A stretch of 64,000 nucleotides of DNA. It comes from an uncultured Collinsella sp. (GTDB taxonomy: Bacteria > Actinomycetota > Coriobacteriia > Coriobacteriales > Coriobacteriaceae). Below the pieces are notes generated by a model. The model saw nothing but the letters and a program-made list of their open reading frames with translations. It ran no database searches and had not been told where the DNA came from. The stretch is taken from the NCBI GenBank assembly GCA_959019945.1, contig CAUEQD010000002.1, positions 109,089 to 173,088 on the forward strand. Reading direction: 5' to 3'. This document shows, one piece after another, positions 19,770 to 27,998 of the stretch. The translations under genes were made by a program, and so were the position numbers. Each line of letters begins with the position of its first letter. Position 1 is the first letter of the stretch.

Positions 19770-20298
19770 TGCCTTCTCCCATCAGTTCCTTGAGCCTGCT
19801 GAGCGCGCGCCGCTCGATTCGATAGAGAGCGAACCTCGACTTCCCCGTCACGGCGGAGATATCGGACATAGGCAGGTCCTGGCCGTAGCGAAGCTCGATG
19901 ACCTCGCGCTCCTCTTCCGTAAGGCGGGCGAGGGCACCCGCCATGGTCAGCCGTCCGTCCATGTCTGCATGCCGCACGTCAGGAATTGTCTGCACATCGT
20001 CCTCGTCCAAGGCACCAACCGGTCTCTGACCTCGGTAGAAGTCGGCACAGACATTGCGCGCGCAGGCGTAGAGATACGCAAGGGGCTTTCCATGCTCGGC
20101 GTATAGCGCATCGCTCCGCACGAGCCGAAGGAACACCTCCTGCGTCACGTCTTGGGCATCCTCTTTCGAGGGGAGCCTTCGCGCGCAGTAGCGGTATACC
20201 TTGTCGTAGTGCTCCTCTGCGAAGCGCCCTACCAAAGAGTCGTTCTCGCGGCCTGGCGCGTCCGCCCTGCCGTTGCTGCCGTATGGAAAGCTATGCAT
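19762..20298 (-). CDS. RNA polymerase sigma factor, ECF type
   Basis: A 178-residue sigma factor with region 2 (FAEEHYDKVYRYCARRL, then SKEDAQDVTQEVFLRLVRS) and region 4 (LTEEEREVIELRYGQDL, then MSDISAVTGKSRFALYRIE, a helix-turn-helix). Region 3 is missing, as is typical of the ECF class. The start is ATG 20298, with AGGAGGTGAGGG upstream. It leads a four-gene operon with a membrane protein and an ABC exporter, a plan often used for envelope-stress or antimicrobial-peptide responses. It probably directs its own operon, although I could not identify a matching ECF promoter. Confidence 0.9.
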   Translation of the reverse strand: MHSFPYGSNGRADAPGRENDSLVGRFAEEHYDKVYRYCARRLPSKEDAQDVTQEVFLRLVRSDALYAEHGKPLAYLYACARNVCADFYRGQRPVGALDEDDVQTIPDVRHADMDGRLTMAGALARLTEEEREVIELRYGQDLPMSDISAVTGKSRFALYRIERRALSRLKELMGEGNG

Positions 20299-20377
20299 TC
20301 TCTTCCCTCACCTCCTATAGGGCATAACGTGGTTTGGCGCCGGGATGTGCGCGGAATTTTGATATTTACGTCCCATT

Positions 20378-20566
20378 TTGTATCCATGCGGCAGCCCTGT
20401 GAGTGGCGGGCATTTCACTGAATTCCAGCATGTCAGGGATGATGGCTGGGATATTAATGGGGTTAGGGTGCATCCAGAGCTTATTGCATCGGGCGGCTTG
20501 AGCGTTTTCGGAGAAGAGATTGGGCGGTTTATGCGAGAGTATTTAAGAGGTGGCACCGCTCATTAG
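20378..20566 (+). CDS. Short open frame, possibly a gene remnant
   Basis: A 62-codon frame with TTG as its earliest start (YPCGSPVSGGHFTEFQHV, then REYLRGG near the end) and no ribosome site. The composition looks protein-like (DDGWDINGVRVHPELIASGG), so it may be the 3' end of a gene lost during formation of the neighbouring island. I recognise no family. The rest of 20299-20632 shows nothing else. Confidence 0.3.
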   Translation: MYPCGSPVSGGHFTEFQHVRDDGWDINGVRVHPELIASGGLSVFGEEIGRFMREYLRGGTAH

Positions 20567-20632
20567 AAAACCCTAACGTCAGACGAGTATCAGTCTGAGT
20601 GGTCTAGGTACAGAATTAAATTGATCTTAAAA

Positions 20633-20668
20633 GTCAATATTGACCTCAGAGGTCAATTGCAATATCCT
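20633..20668 (+). promoter_or_regulatory. Promoter with palindromic operators for the toxin-antitoxin operon
   Basis: GTCAATATTGAC (20633-20644) overlaps TTGACCTCAGAGGTCAA (20640-20656), a perfect palindrome. A fitting promoter is TTGACC at 20640, a 17-bp spacer and TATCCT at 20663, so the palindrome covers the -35. This is the expected site of HigA-type autorepression. Confidence 0.7.
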
Positions 20669-20687
20669 TCTATCAAAGGAGGTGGCG

Positions 20688-21002
20688 ATGGATATCGAAT
20701 ATGCAAGCAAGTCGCTGGAGAAGAGCCTTAAGGATCAGAGGGCGATAACGAGGAACTACGGCAAGATAGCCAAGAACCTCATTCATCGTCTTTCCGATCT
20801 GCGGGTTGCGAATGACCTTTCGCAGATTACCCATCTGCCGCCGCCGCGCAGGCACAAGCTGACCGGCAACTTTGAGGGCTGTTGGGAAATCGACCTCAGC
20901 AAGAACATGAGACTGGTCATCCGTCCCGTCGGGGAGTTTGACCCGGATGACCTTACGACGATCACCAGCGTCTGCATCGTGGATATTCAGGACTACCACT
21001 GA
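20688..21002 (+). CDS. higB: HigB/RelE-family toxin
   Basis: A 104-residue protein of the RelE/HigB plasmid-maintenance killer family: RAITRNYGKIAKNLIHRLSDL, PPPRRHKLTGNFEGCWEID, then LSKNMRLVIRP and a C-terminal strand. HigB toxins cut mRNA on the ribosome; the conserved basic and aromatic residues of that fold are in the segment RRHKL...NMRLVIRP. ATG 20688 has a textbook AAAGGAGGTGGCG site. The antitoxin follows 22 bp downstream, in the toxin-first order typical of higBA. A perfect palindrome overlaps the -35 of the promoter. Confidence 0.85.
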   Translation: MDIEYASKSLEKSLKDQRAITRNYGKIAKNLIHRLSDLRVANDLSQITHLPPPRRHKLTGNFEGCWEIDLSKNMRLVIRPVGEFDPDDLTTITSVCIVDIQDYH

Positions 21003-21024
21003 GCTAGGAGAGGAGAAGATAGCT

Positions 21025-22089
21025 ATGAGTGATTTCATCGTCGCGCCCGGCGAGATCATCAAGGAATACCTTGATGCGCGTGGTTTGACCCAAAAGGAAG
21101 TTTCGAAGCGTACCGGCGTGAGCGAGCGCCACCTCTCCCAGCTTCTGAACGGGAAGACCAGGCTTACCGAGGACATGGCGCTGAAGCTTGAGAAGGTCAT
21201 GCCCGACGTTCCCGCGAGTTTTTGGCTTAACTATGAGGTCAAGTATCAGGAGTACCTTGCCCGCGAACGCGAGGAGGCGCATCTGGAGGAGCTTGACCTT
21301 AAGGAGATCGCCAAGAGGTTTCATTTCAAGGAGGCTTTTGGACGTGTGGGCGGCATGTCCCTCGTTGAGCAGGCTATCGCGATGCTGAAGATACTCGGCA
21401 TTACGGACTTTGACCGCTATGGGAATGCCGTTCCCGACGGAATCGAGTTCATGCAAGATGGTGGCGATTCCGAAGCCGTTGTGGTTTGGCTGGGGCTCTG
21501 CAAAGAAGAGATTGAGGAGCAGAACGACACTGAGAACTCTCCCGAATACTCCAAGAAGGATTTTGTCGATGCCATCTCCTATTTGAAGGACGTGGCCTCT
21601 AACACCGATTTCATGGCTTCGCTGAAGAGCTGCCGCATGCTGCTCAACTCGGTTGGCGTTTACTTGGTTTATAGGCCGGCTATCGCCAACGCCAAGGTAC
21701 GAGGCGCCCTAACGTATTATCTCGGGCATCCGACTATTTACATCAGCGGACGCTACAAGACCCATGGCGATGCATGGTTTGCGATTGCTCATGAGATTGG
21801 GCATCTCCTCGACGGGCTTGGACAGAAGGGTACAGACATTTCTATTGATGACCCAAAGTTCAAGAGTTCTGACGAGGACGACGCGCGTGCCAATGTGTAT
21901 GCGAGAAAGTTTTTTGTAGACGAGGACAGCTATCAGTCGTTCGCATCTACTGGAGATTTTTCCAGCGCCGCCGTAAAGAGCTTTGCCGCTTCTCAGGGAA
22001 CGCCTCCGGGGATCGTCGTCGCCTTCCTGCAGCATGACGGCTTTGTGCCATTTGCTGAACTGAACGATTTGAAGGATCGCTTTAACTAG
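21025..22089 (+). CDS. higA: HigA-type antitoxin fused to ImmA/IrrE-like metallopeptidase domain
   Basis: A 354-residue two-domain protein. Residues 1-85 form a HigA HTH: APGEIIKEYLDARGLTQKEV, VSERHLSQLLNGKTRLTEDM. The C-terminal half has the ImmA/IrrE zinc-protease signature AIAHEIGHLLDG near 250, preceded by a YISGRYKTHGDAWF strand. Such fusions are known in long HigA antitoxins. The protease may cut a repressor or the antitoxin itself. ATG 21025 is preceded by GGAGAGGAGAAG. The next gene starts 11 bp after its stop, which suggests a shared transcript with the sce7725-like gene. Confidence 0.85.
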   Translation: MSDFIVAPGEIIKEYLDARGLTQKEVSKRTGVSERHLSQLLNGKTRLTEDMALKLEKVMPDVPASFWLNYEVKYQEYLAREREEAHLEELDLKEIAKRFHFKEAFGRVGGMSLVEQAIAMLKILGITDFDRYGNAVPDGIEFMQDGGDSEAVVVWLGLCKEEIEEQNDTENSPEYSKKDFVDAISYLKDVASNTDFMASLKSCRMLLNSVGVYLVYRPAIANAKVRGALTYYLGHPTIYISGRYKTHGDAWFAIAHEIGHLLDGLGQKGTDISIDDPKFKSSDEDDARANVYARKFFVDEDSYQSFASTGDFSSAAVKSFAASQGTPPGIVVAFLQHDGFVPFAELNDLKDRFN

Positions 22090-22100
22090 GGGGCGGAGCC

Positions 22101-23219
22101 GTGTACGTAATCGCCATCAAAAATCGGCAAAGCGAGTTCGCAGCGATGAAGATTCTTCAGGAAAAGAGCCTGTTACGCGACGACATGATTCCCCTTGTAG
22201 AGGTCATTCAAGAGAAGTTTACCTACGACAATAAGATTGACCCGTTTACAGGCGAAACCGTTCGCGAGGAGAAAGTCTGCAAGGGCGGGAAAATAATCCA
22301 CCGAGCAGTAAAGGACTTGTCCTCTCCGCATGACGTTACGCTTGAGAAGATTGCCCGATTATTCCCCAATCGCCCTGTATTGGTCGACTACTTCAGGTGC
22401 GATCTCAGTAGATACCGTTATAAGCCTGACAAGATTCCCCTCGTCATTCAACTCAACAGAGACCTCGGGCTATACAAGACCAAGGTCCTCGGAATTGCTG
22501 CGTACCCAAACTTGATTCCCATCATCACTGTTAAGCGTGGCATTGACGCGCTGAAACCCGATGAGGTTTTGGCGCTTGCGGGTCAATTGAGGGTGGATAA
22601 TCCGGCACAGCGAATTGCGATTCGCATCGACGACCTTGAGGGCTATGAAAGTGCGGTCAAACAAGTTCTGCGGGCGGACGATTTCCTTCTGTATGATTTC
22701 AACGAGCAGCCGATTCGCTCGAAGCCAATAGAGTGTATGCAGCTTCGGCGCCTTAATCTTCCCGCCCATCTTATCGCGCTTTGCTCTCCAAGGGCGAGAA
22801 ACTCCACTGGCAAGGATTTCCCCAACGGAGACTATGCCAACATCATCAACAATAGCCACCTCGACACCTTTGCAAACTATGGTTTCCAAGGTGTCGGCGA
22901 TTACGGCGGACTCCGCGACAACCTTCCATACGGAGGAACGAACAAGGGGCGAGCCCTTGCCGTTCTCTATGATGGCTCGAGGAACGAATTCAAAACCTTC
23001 GTGAACGACGACTATGATCGCGGGCCAAACGGCTACCAGGACATCATCCCAGCCATCTTGGCCGACGCCACGCTTAACCCCAAAGGGAACTGCCTTGCCC
23101 TTGGCATTGTTGCTGAAAAATACGCTCGAGGCACGCAAAGCACCTTTGCCGAGTGGATTAAGTACACGCTTATCCGCTATATACAGCAGCTAACAGAATC
23201 TTCGAGGGTGTTTCAGTAA
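22101..23219 (+). CDS. Beta family protein (sce7725-like)
   Basis: A 372-residue protein of the phage-T4-beta-like family: it opens YVIAIKNRQSEFAAMKIL, followed by DMIPLVEVIQEKF, and later RPVLVDYFRCDLSRYRY and PNLIPIITVKRG, the alternating strand pattern of a TIM-like barrel seen in that family. The name sce7725 comes from memory of a paired family whose partner is sce7726, and a protein with sce7726 character is encoded next door on the opposite strand. The biochemical role is unknown; defence against phage is an inference from context. GTG 22101 has GGGGGCGGAG upstream. Base composition is visibly lower in G+C than in the surrounding core genes. The 3' end overlaps the convergent neighbour by 7 bp. 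Confidence 0.7.
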   Translation: MYVIAIKNRQSEFAAMKILQEKSLLRDDMIPLVEVIQEKFTYDNKIDPFTGETVREEKVCKGGKIIHRAVKDLSSPHDVTLEKIARLFPNRPVLVDYFRCDLSRYRYKPDKIPLVIQLNRDLGLYKTKVLGIAAYPNLIPIITVKRGIDALKPDEVLALAGQLRVDNPAQRIAIRIDDLEGYESAVKQVLRADDFLLYDFNEQPIRSKPIECMQLRRLNLPAHLIALCSPRARNSTGKDFPNGDYANIINNSHLDTFANYGFQGVGDYGGLRDNLPYGGTNKGRALAVLYDGSRNEFKTFVNDDYDRGPNGYQDIIPAILADATLNPKGNCLALGIVAEKYARGTQSTFAEWIKYTLIRYIQQLTESSRVFQ

Positions 23220-24034
23220 ACAATCCCCGGCTCTAACCTGTTGCGGTAGAACCACTCATAATCGATACCCAAGATTCGCGGCTTGACTTTGCAGAAGTGC
23301 TCCCAGTAGGCACCGTAGCGTTGCTTGAGATAGGCCTTGAACAGCCGGTTGATTTTGGCCTGGCTGTTCTCGGCAAGACACTCTTGAATGATGGCGGGCT
23401 TTGACGTGCCCCCGCCGTCGATGCCGAAGGTCTCGCAGAGGGCGCGCTTGGGCATGACCGCGAGCTGCTTTTCGGAGTCCAGGTTGGTGCTTTTGATGGC
23501 TTTGCGCTGTGCCTTGAAGTGATAGGAGCCGTCCCTTGCGTCCTGGCTGTAGGAGTAAATCCCACAGGCCTCGGGGACGTAGCTTGGCAGTTCTTGCCAA
23601 CGCTTGTCGGACGTCACGACGTAGACGGTCTCGAACACGTCGAAGTAGTCGCTCAACTGGCCCTCGAGACGATCGAACGTGTCGAGGTCGGTCTTGATCT
23701 CGTAGGCGGCGCTGTGGCCGTTGACCTTACACATGTCCACGCGGCTGTTGCCGATGGGAAGCTCGAAGATGGAGATGTTCGCGGGGCTCAGCGGAAAGAG
23801 GACCCTATCGATGAAATTGGCCTTGATGGTGGCTTCGTTCGGGTAATAACCCATCACCAAGTCGTTGATGGTCCTTCGGGCCGCGTATTTGGAGTCGAGC
23901 GCGGGAGCGAAGTCGCCGAGGACGTCTTGGATGATGGAGATGAGCTTGGATTCGGAGAGAACAGTCGAGTATGAATCGTAGAGCCGCTTTGCAGTCTCCC
24001 TCAACTCTATGTCATCAAGTAGCATGGTCTCCAT
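23213..24034 (-). CDS. sce7726-like protein with PD-(D/E)XK-type nuclease features
   Basis: A 273-residue protein. The central region reads SRVDMCKVNGHSAAYEIKTD, then LDTFDRLEGQLSDYFDVFET and VYVVTSDKR. The D...E-x-K pattern (VDM...YEIK) followed by a helix is the layout of PD-(D/E)XK nucleases, as in the sce7726 family. The C-terminus (LKQRYGAYWEHF) is helical. I chose ATG 24034 (METMLLDD) because GGAGGTAACG lies directly upstream; a longer open frame lacks a ribosome site. Convergent with the sce7725-like gene, with 7 bp shared at the ends, so the two may be a toxin/effector and control pair or two arms of one defence system. Confidence 0.7.
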   Translation of the reverse strand: METMLLDDIELRETAKRLYDSYSTVLSESKLISIIQDVLGDFAPALDSKYAARRTINDLVMGYYPNEATIKANFIDRVLFPLSPANISIFELPIGNSRVDMCKVNGHSAAYEIKTDLDTFDRLEGQLSDYFDVFETVYVVTSDKRWQELPSYVPEACGIYSYSQDARDGSYHFKAQRKAIKSTNLDSEKQLAVMPKRALCETFGIDGGGTSKPAIIQECLAENSQAKINRLFKAYLKQRYGAYWEHFCKVKPRILGIDYEWFYRNRLEPGIVY

Positions 24035-24243
24035 CGTTACCTCCGATGGGAATTTTACCATGATGGCCCAAAAACGCTTCTTAAGTTCGGTGTGTGTAAC
24101 CCAGTGGGACGTATTTCTTCGGGCACTGCCGCCTTGCGGCTCCGATGCGCGGTTGACTTTTTGACGCCCGCCTAGGCTGCTCTTGATGAGTAACCAGGCG
24201 GGCATCTTGTTGTGCTTGCCGTACGAGCGGAAAGGCGGTTCTC
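24035..24243. other. Gap with one inverted repeat
   Basis: GCCCGCCT (24166-24173) pairs with AGGCGGGC (24196-24203), possibly an old terminator. Nothing else is seen. Confidence 0.3.
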
Positions 24244-24699
24244 GTGAAGGAGGGATCGAATGGCGGGCAAGCGGACGAGGCGCAGCAGCAAGAGGCGGGC
24301 TCGGAAGACGCGCAGGAGCAAGGGGAAGTGACGGCCCTGGGCGGAGCCGGCGACGACTACCAGGCGATGCTTGCGAAGCGGGACGAGCGGATCGCGGAGT
24401 TTGAGGCACAGGTGGCCGACGCCTCCGCTTCCAAGGAGGCTGCCGAGGCGCTTCGCGGTGAGATCGAGGCGGTGAAGACCGCCGCTACGGACGAGCGCGT
24501 GGAGTACGAGCTGCGCCTCGTGGGCGCTCGCAGCGTAACGGCGGCCAAGGCTCTGCTCGCGGATCACGGCGGCGACGTGGTGGCGCTCAAGGTGTCGCGC
24601 CATGTGGGCGACGGCGTGGAGAGCGGGCCAACGCAGGCGGCCCGCGCCGTGCTGGCGGAGCTTAGCGGCGCGGGGATCGCATTCTGCGGGGTGGCGTGA
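24244..24699 (+). pseudogene. Phage scaffold-like protein remnant
   Basis: A frame of 151 codons with an acidic Gln/Glu-rich head, a coiled coil (MLAKRDERIAEFEAQVADAS), and RLVGARSVTAAKALLADHG, which resembles the C-terminal repeat of phage GP20-type scaffold proteins. It has no natural start: the good ribosome site AAGGAGG serves ATG 24260 in another frame, which ends after 23 codons. A single-base indel near 24270 would join that ATG to the scaffold frame, so the gene is probably broken. The similarity call is from pattern memory and moderate. Confidence 0.5.
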
Positions 24700-24715
24700 T
24701 GCCGGGGCGGCGCCG

Positions 24716-24943
24716 ATGCGGCGGTCGCTTCTGCCGGACGCGATGAGCGTGCGGGTGCCGTTGGAGGACGGGTTCATACGGCTCGGCGCGGGTCGTAAGG
24801 CGCGTGCGTCCCATGTAATGGGGGAAACCGCAGCCAGCGATGCTTGGTGTGTGGCGGATATGCGAGGGGGTGGCAGGCGGAAAGGGAGCTTATTCACTTT
24901 CCCAAACCGCTCTGGTCATTTGAACGAGGCGCGATCTCTTTGA
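24716..24943 (+). pseudogene. Possible minor capsid protein fragment
   Basis: A 75-codon frame starting MRRSLLPDAMSVRVPLEDGF. This opening resembles the first part of phage minor capsid proteins, which normally continue to more than 100 residues. The remainder does not resemble the family, so the gene appears cut. It follows the scaffold-like remnant in the order expected for a phage head module. Confidence 0.35.
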
Positions 24944-24988
24944 GCTTCTTGGGAGTCGGGGGCGCAGGTTCAGTGCGACAGAGCTGAT

Positions 24989-25231
24989 ATGTGCTCACGT
25001 TCCGCGCAAAGTTGCCGGATTGTCGATATGAGGAGAATGCCAGACGGGCTTATCGAGGAAACCGGCCTGCTATACGTCGGCGTCACTCGCGCTCGAAAGG
25101 CGGTATATGCCTCCGCCTCGATGCAACGCAGGACAAAGTTGGGGGACTATCAGGCCACCTGTCCCTCTTGTCTAATGCCTATTCCGGGTATTGCGCCTGT
25201 GAGCTGGGCGGTGATGGATACGGAGAGCTGA
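24989..25231 (+). pseudogene. UvrD/Rep-type helicase C-terminal fragment
   Basis: An 80-codon frame with ETGLLYVGVTRARKAVYASA, which is helicase motif VI of the UvrD/PcrA family (normally LLYVG/AMTRAR), followed by a short tail with a CPSC pair. All other helicase motifs are absent. It is therefore a remnant of an SF1 helicase, probably from the same lost mobile element. Confidence 0.65.
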
Positions 25232-25735
25232 CTTCTGGTGCTACGAGACGTGTCCGCTATGGCCGTATGGCCGTGAGAGCCGATCGGCCGCCCTGTCTAT
25301 GACCTCGCTGAGCATGGCCAGACCGTTCTTCAGCTCGCTCTGCTTGGAGAAGTAGTCCCTGTGCGTCATGAATCGTCTGCGCAGGGCTCGGAGCTGCCCG
25401 GCGCAGACGATTCATGGCCGTTCCCTTGTTGTCGCGATGCCGGAATCTCCCATATCGGCTCCACAAGATAAGAAAAATGCGGCTGAAGGTACAGGTACCC
25501 GCAGCCGCTAAAAGCCCTAGGGCTTTTCACAATGATTGAAGTATGCCCGATTGAGGCGGACGGGGGAAGCGCTTGGAAAGCGCGGACCATCCATCAGAGG
25601 AGTTCGGATGAAGTTGATATTCATGGCGGCCGACGGGAATCCAAGGTGCGCCATGCTTCTTATGTGCAGCAAAGCTAATGCTGCTAAAATACAAAGCGCT
25701 CATGTAGTTTAAACGCACGACGATAAGGAGCACCA
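25232..25735. other. Accessory-region gap with small ORF and hairpins
   Basis: A 42-codon minus-strand frame (25241-25369, MTHRDYFSKQSELKNGLAML...) looks protein-like but matches nothing I know. A perfect 15-bp inverted repeat, ATGAATCGTCTGCGC (25368-25382) and GCGCAGACGATTCAT (25401-25415), covers its start codon. Two hairpins follow at 25479-25508 (GCGGCTG/CAGCCGC) and 25510-25527 (AAAAGCCC/GGGCTTTT), the latter terminator-like. Confidence 0.4.
25598..25632 (+). repeat. Dispersed repeat with small-ORF start, copy 2 (diverged)
   Basis: GGAGTTCGGATGAAGTTGAT aligns with the repeat at 8503 and its inverted copy at 63951. The ATG at 25608 opens a 34-codon frame (MKLIFMAADGNPRCAMLLMC...) ending just before the ftsE ribosome site. 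Confidence 0.5.
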
Positions 25736-26956
25736 GTGGGTAACCACTTCCGTACCTCCGGTGCGGGCGATGACGCCCCCAAGACGCAGCCAGGCGTCCA
25801 GGGCAGTCGTTTCGCCACTCCGGATTCAGAGGGCCAGCCTGTTGCTCAGGCCCCCGTTCAGCCGGCAGATCAGGCACAGCCGGCATCCGATCCCTTTGCC
25901 TACAATCCCACCAGCGATGTCGCGCTTTCCGGCACGGCGGGTTTTGAGCCCGTTCAGGCCGTGACCGCTCGCGTGGAGCAGCCTCAGGCTGGTGCCGCCG
26001 CGTCGCAGCCTACCATGGCCGGCATCCCCGACCCCATGACTCCTGCGACACCGGCTCCTCAGCCTGCGCAATCTGGTCTTTTTGCCGCTATTCCCGACCC
26101 CACGCAGCCCGCTGCGCCGGTGGTCGAGCGCGATCAGGCCGCCGAGGTCGCAAGTCTCGACAACGCGCTCAACAACCCCGATTTTACGTCGGTGTTCGCG
26201 CCCATCGACCCGCAGGCGAGCCGCAAGAAGATGGCCAAGCAGGCCGGTGTCGAGCCCGTCATCCTTATGGAGCATGTCACCAAGATCTATCCGGCACAGC
26301 CCAACAAGCCTGCACTCGACGACATCAACATCGAGATCTATCCGGGCGAGTTCGTCTTCCTGGTCGGTCACTCCGGCTCGGGTAAGACCACGCTGCTGTC
26401 GACGCTCAACCGCGACGTCAAGCCGACGAGCGGCCGCATCCTGGTTGCCGGTCAGGACCTCATGAAGATCAAGAACCGCAAGGTTCCGTTCCTGCGCCGT
26501 CAGATTGGCGCCGTGTTCCAGGACTTTAAGCTTCTGCCGCAAAAGACCGCCTACGAAAACGTGGCGTTTGCCCTGCAGTGCATCGGCAAGCCCAAGGGCG
26601 TCATTCGCAGCCAGGTGCCCGAGGTCCTGCGTCTGGTCGGTCTGGCCGATCAGATGGACTCTTTGCCCGACCAGCTTTCCGGTGGCGAGCAGCAGCGCGT
26701 TGCCGTCGCCCGCGCTATGGTCAACCGCCCGCCGCTGTTGATCTGCGACGAGCCGACGGGCAATCTCGACCCGGCGATTTCGCTGGGCATCATGAAGCTG
26801 CTCGAGCGCATTAACCGCACCGGCACGACCGTGATCGTGGCTACGCACGACCGCGAGATGGTCGATAGCATGCACCGTCGCGTGATCGCCCTCGAGGGCG
26901 GCCACGTTATCCGCGACCAGGAGAGGGGAGGTTACGGCAACTATGGCACCAACTAA
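25736..26956 (+). CDS. ftsE: Cell division ATP-binding protein FtsE with long N-terminal extension
   Basis: A 406-residue protein. The C-terminal 230 residues form a standard FtsE ATPase: VILMEHVTKIYP near 175, Walker A VGHSGSGKTTLLSTLNRD, signature LSGGEQQRVAVARAMVNRP and Walker B LLICDEPTGNLDP. The first 170 residues are an extension rich in Pro, Ala, Gln and Asp, with short repeats such as GIPDPMTPATP and AIPDPTQPAAP, and are probably disordered. FtsE is usually 220-230 residues, so the extension is unusual. GTG 25736 is supported by AAGGAGCACCA. FtsE and FtsX form a transporter-like complex that controls cell-wall hydrolases at division; ftsX overlaps by 14 bp. Confidence 0.95.
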   Translation: MGNHFRTSGAGDDAPKTQPGVQGSRFATPDSEGQPVAQAPVQPADQAQPASDPFAYNPTSDVALSGTAGFEPVQAVTARVEQPQAGAAASQPTMAGIPDPMTPATPAPQPAQSGLFAAIPDPTQPAAPVVERDQAAEVASLDNALNNPDFTSVFAPIDPQASRKKMAKQAGVEPVILMEHVTKIYPAQPNKPALDDINIEIYPGEFVFLVGHSGSGKTTLLSTLNRDVKPTSGRILVAGQDLMKIKNRKVPFLRRQIGAVFQDFKLLPQKTAYENVAFALQCIGKPKGVIRSQVPEVLRLVGLADQMDSLPDQLSGGEQQRVAVARAMVNRPPLLICDEPTGNLDPAISLGIMKLLERINRTGTTVIVATHDREMVDSMHRRVIALEGGHVIRDQERGGYGNYGTN

Positions 26957-27863
26957 CGTGGGCTACTCCTTCAAGGAGGCAATCAGCCACTTCTTCCGTA
27001 ACTGGACCACCTCGCTCGGCGCCGTCATCACGATTTTCCTTTCGCTGTTTATCATCGGCCTCTTCATCATGGGCTCCGCGATGCTGAACTCCGTGATCGG
27101 CACCGTCGAGGATCAGGTTGTCATCAACGCGTTCATCAGCGATGACGCCGATCAGGCCGATGTTCAGGCTTTTGAGGCCGAGCTCAAGACGTGGAGTAAC
27201 GTCAAGTCCGTGACCTACAAGGACAAGGACGACGCGCTGGCCGAGTATACGAGCAAGATGTCGGGTAACGCCGACGCCACCATGAGCGCGCTCGATGGCC
27301 AGAACCCGCTGCCGGCTTCGTTTGCAATTGAGATGGACGATCCGTCCAAGGTCGAGAGCACGGCAGAGAAGCTCAAGAAGGACGCCGATTTCCAGAAGAT
27401 CGCAGATGATGGCGACGTCAACGCGAGCGTGCTGTACGGCCAAGAGGAAGTGAGCCGCCTGTTCCAGGTGACCAACTACATCCGCATTGCTGCCGTGGTG
27501 CTCGTCGGCCTGCTGACCTTTATCGCGTTCATCTTTATCAACAACACGATTCGCCTGTCCATCACGGCGCGTCGTCGCGAGATCGCGATTATGCGACTGG
27601 TCGGCGCCAGCAACGGCTTCATTCGCGGCCCGTTTATCACCGAGGGTGTGCTGCAGGCCATTTTGGGCTCGCTGCTTTCCATCGGCGTGCTGGAGCTGCT
27701 GCGCAACCTGATGATTCCGCGTCTGCAGGAGAGCATCGGCTGGATGTCGTTTGCCCTGCCGATGCAGTACTACCTGGTGACCTATGCTGCGCTGATCCTG
27801 GTCGGCGTGATTATCGGTCTCTTTGGTTCTGCCATCGCCATGCGCCGCTACCTGCGCGTGTAG
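26943..27863 (+). CDS. ftsX: Cell division protein FtsX
   Basis: A 306-residue membrane protein. It has one N-terminal membrane helix (residues 22-44), an extracellular domain of about 120 residues (DDADQADVQAFEAELKTW onwards), then three helices. The cytoplasmic segment TARRREIAIMRLVGASNGFIRGPF near 210 is the hallmark that contacts FtsE. The start ATG lies within ftsE, 14 bp before its stop, with GGGAGG upstream. It transmits ATP-driven motion to a periplasmic or extracellular peptidoglycan hydrolase such as a CHAP/NlpC enzyme, which is not encoded nearby. A terminator follows. Confidence 0.95.
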   Translation: MAPTNVGYSFKEAISHFFRNWTTSLGAVITIFLSLFIIGLFIMGSAMLNSVIGTVEDQVVINAFISDDADQADVQAFEAELKTWSNVKSVTYKDKDDALAEYTSKMSGNADATMSALDGQNPLPASFAIEMDDPSKVESTAEKLKKDADFQKIADDGDVNASVLYGQEEVSRLFQVTNYIRIAAVVLVGLLTFIAFIFINNTIRLSITARRREIAIMRLVGASNGFIRGPFITEGVLQAILGSLLSIGVLELLRNLMIPRLQESIGWMSFALPMQYYLVTYAALILVGVIIGLFGSAIAMRRYLRV

Positions 27864-27887
27864 GCATGCCTGGAATTCATTCCTTCC

Positions 27888-27921
27888 AACGGGTCGTCTC
27901 TCTTGGGGCGGCCCGTTTTTT
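27888..27921 (+). terminator. Terminator of ftsEX
   Basis: AACGGGTCGTC pairs with GGCGGCCCGTT, followed by a run of T. Confidence 0.8.
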
Positions 27922-27998
27922 GATGCCTATGCGACGGCAGGATCGCGAATCATTTGGGTAGACTCTTTGGAGTCCGCAATCGATAGTAAGGAGGCGCC

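Noticed and set aside
24602..24715. N-terminal part of the 24602 frame
   Set aside because: Overlaps the scaffold-like frame and is only an extension without ribosome site; the supported start is at 24716.
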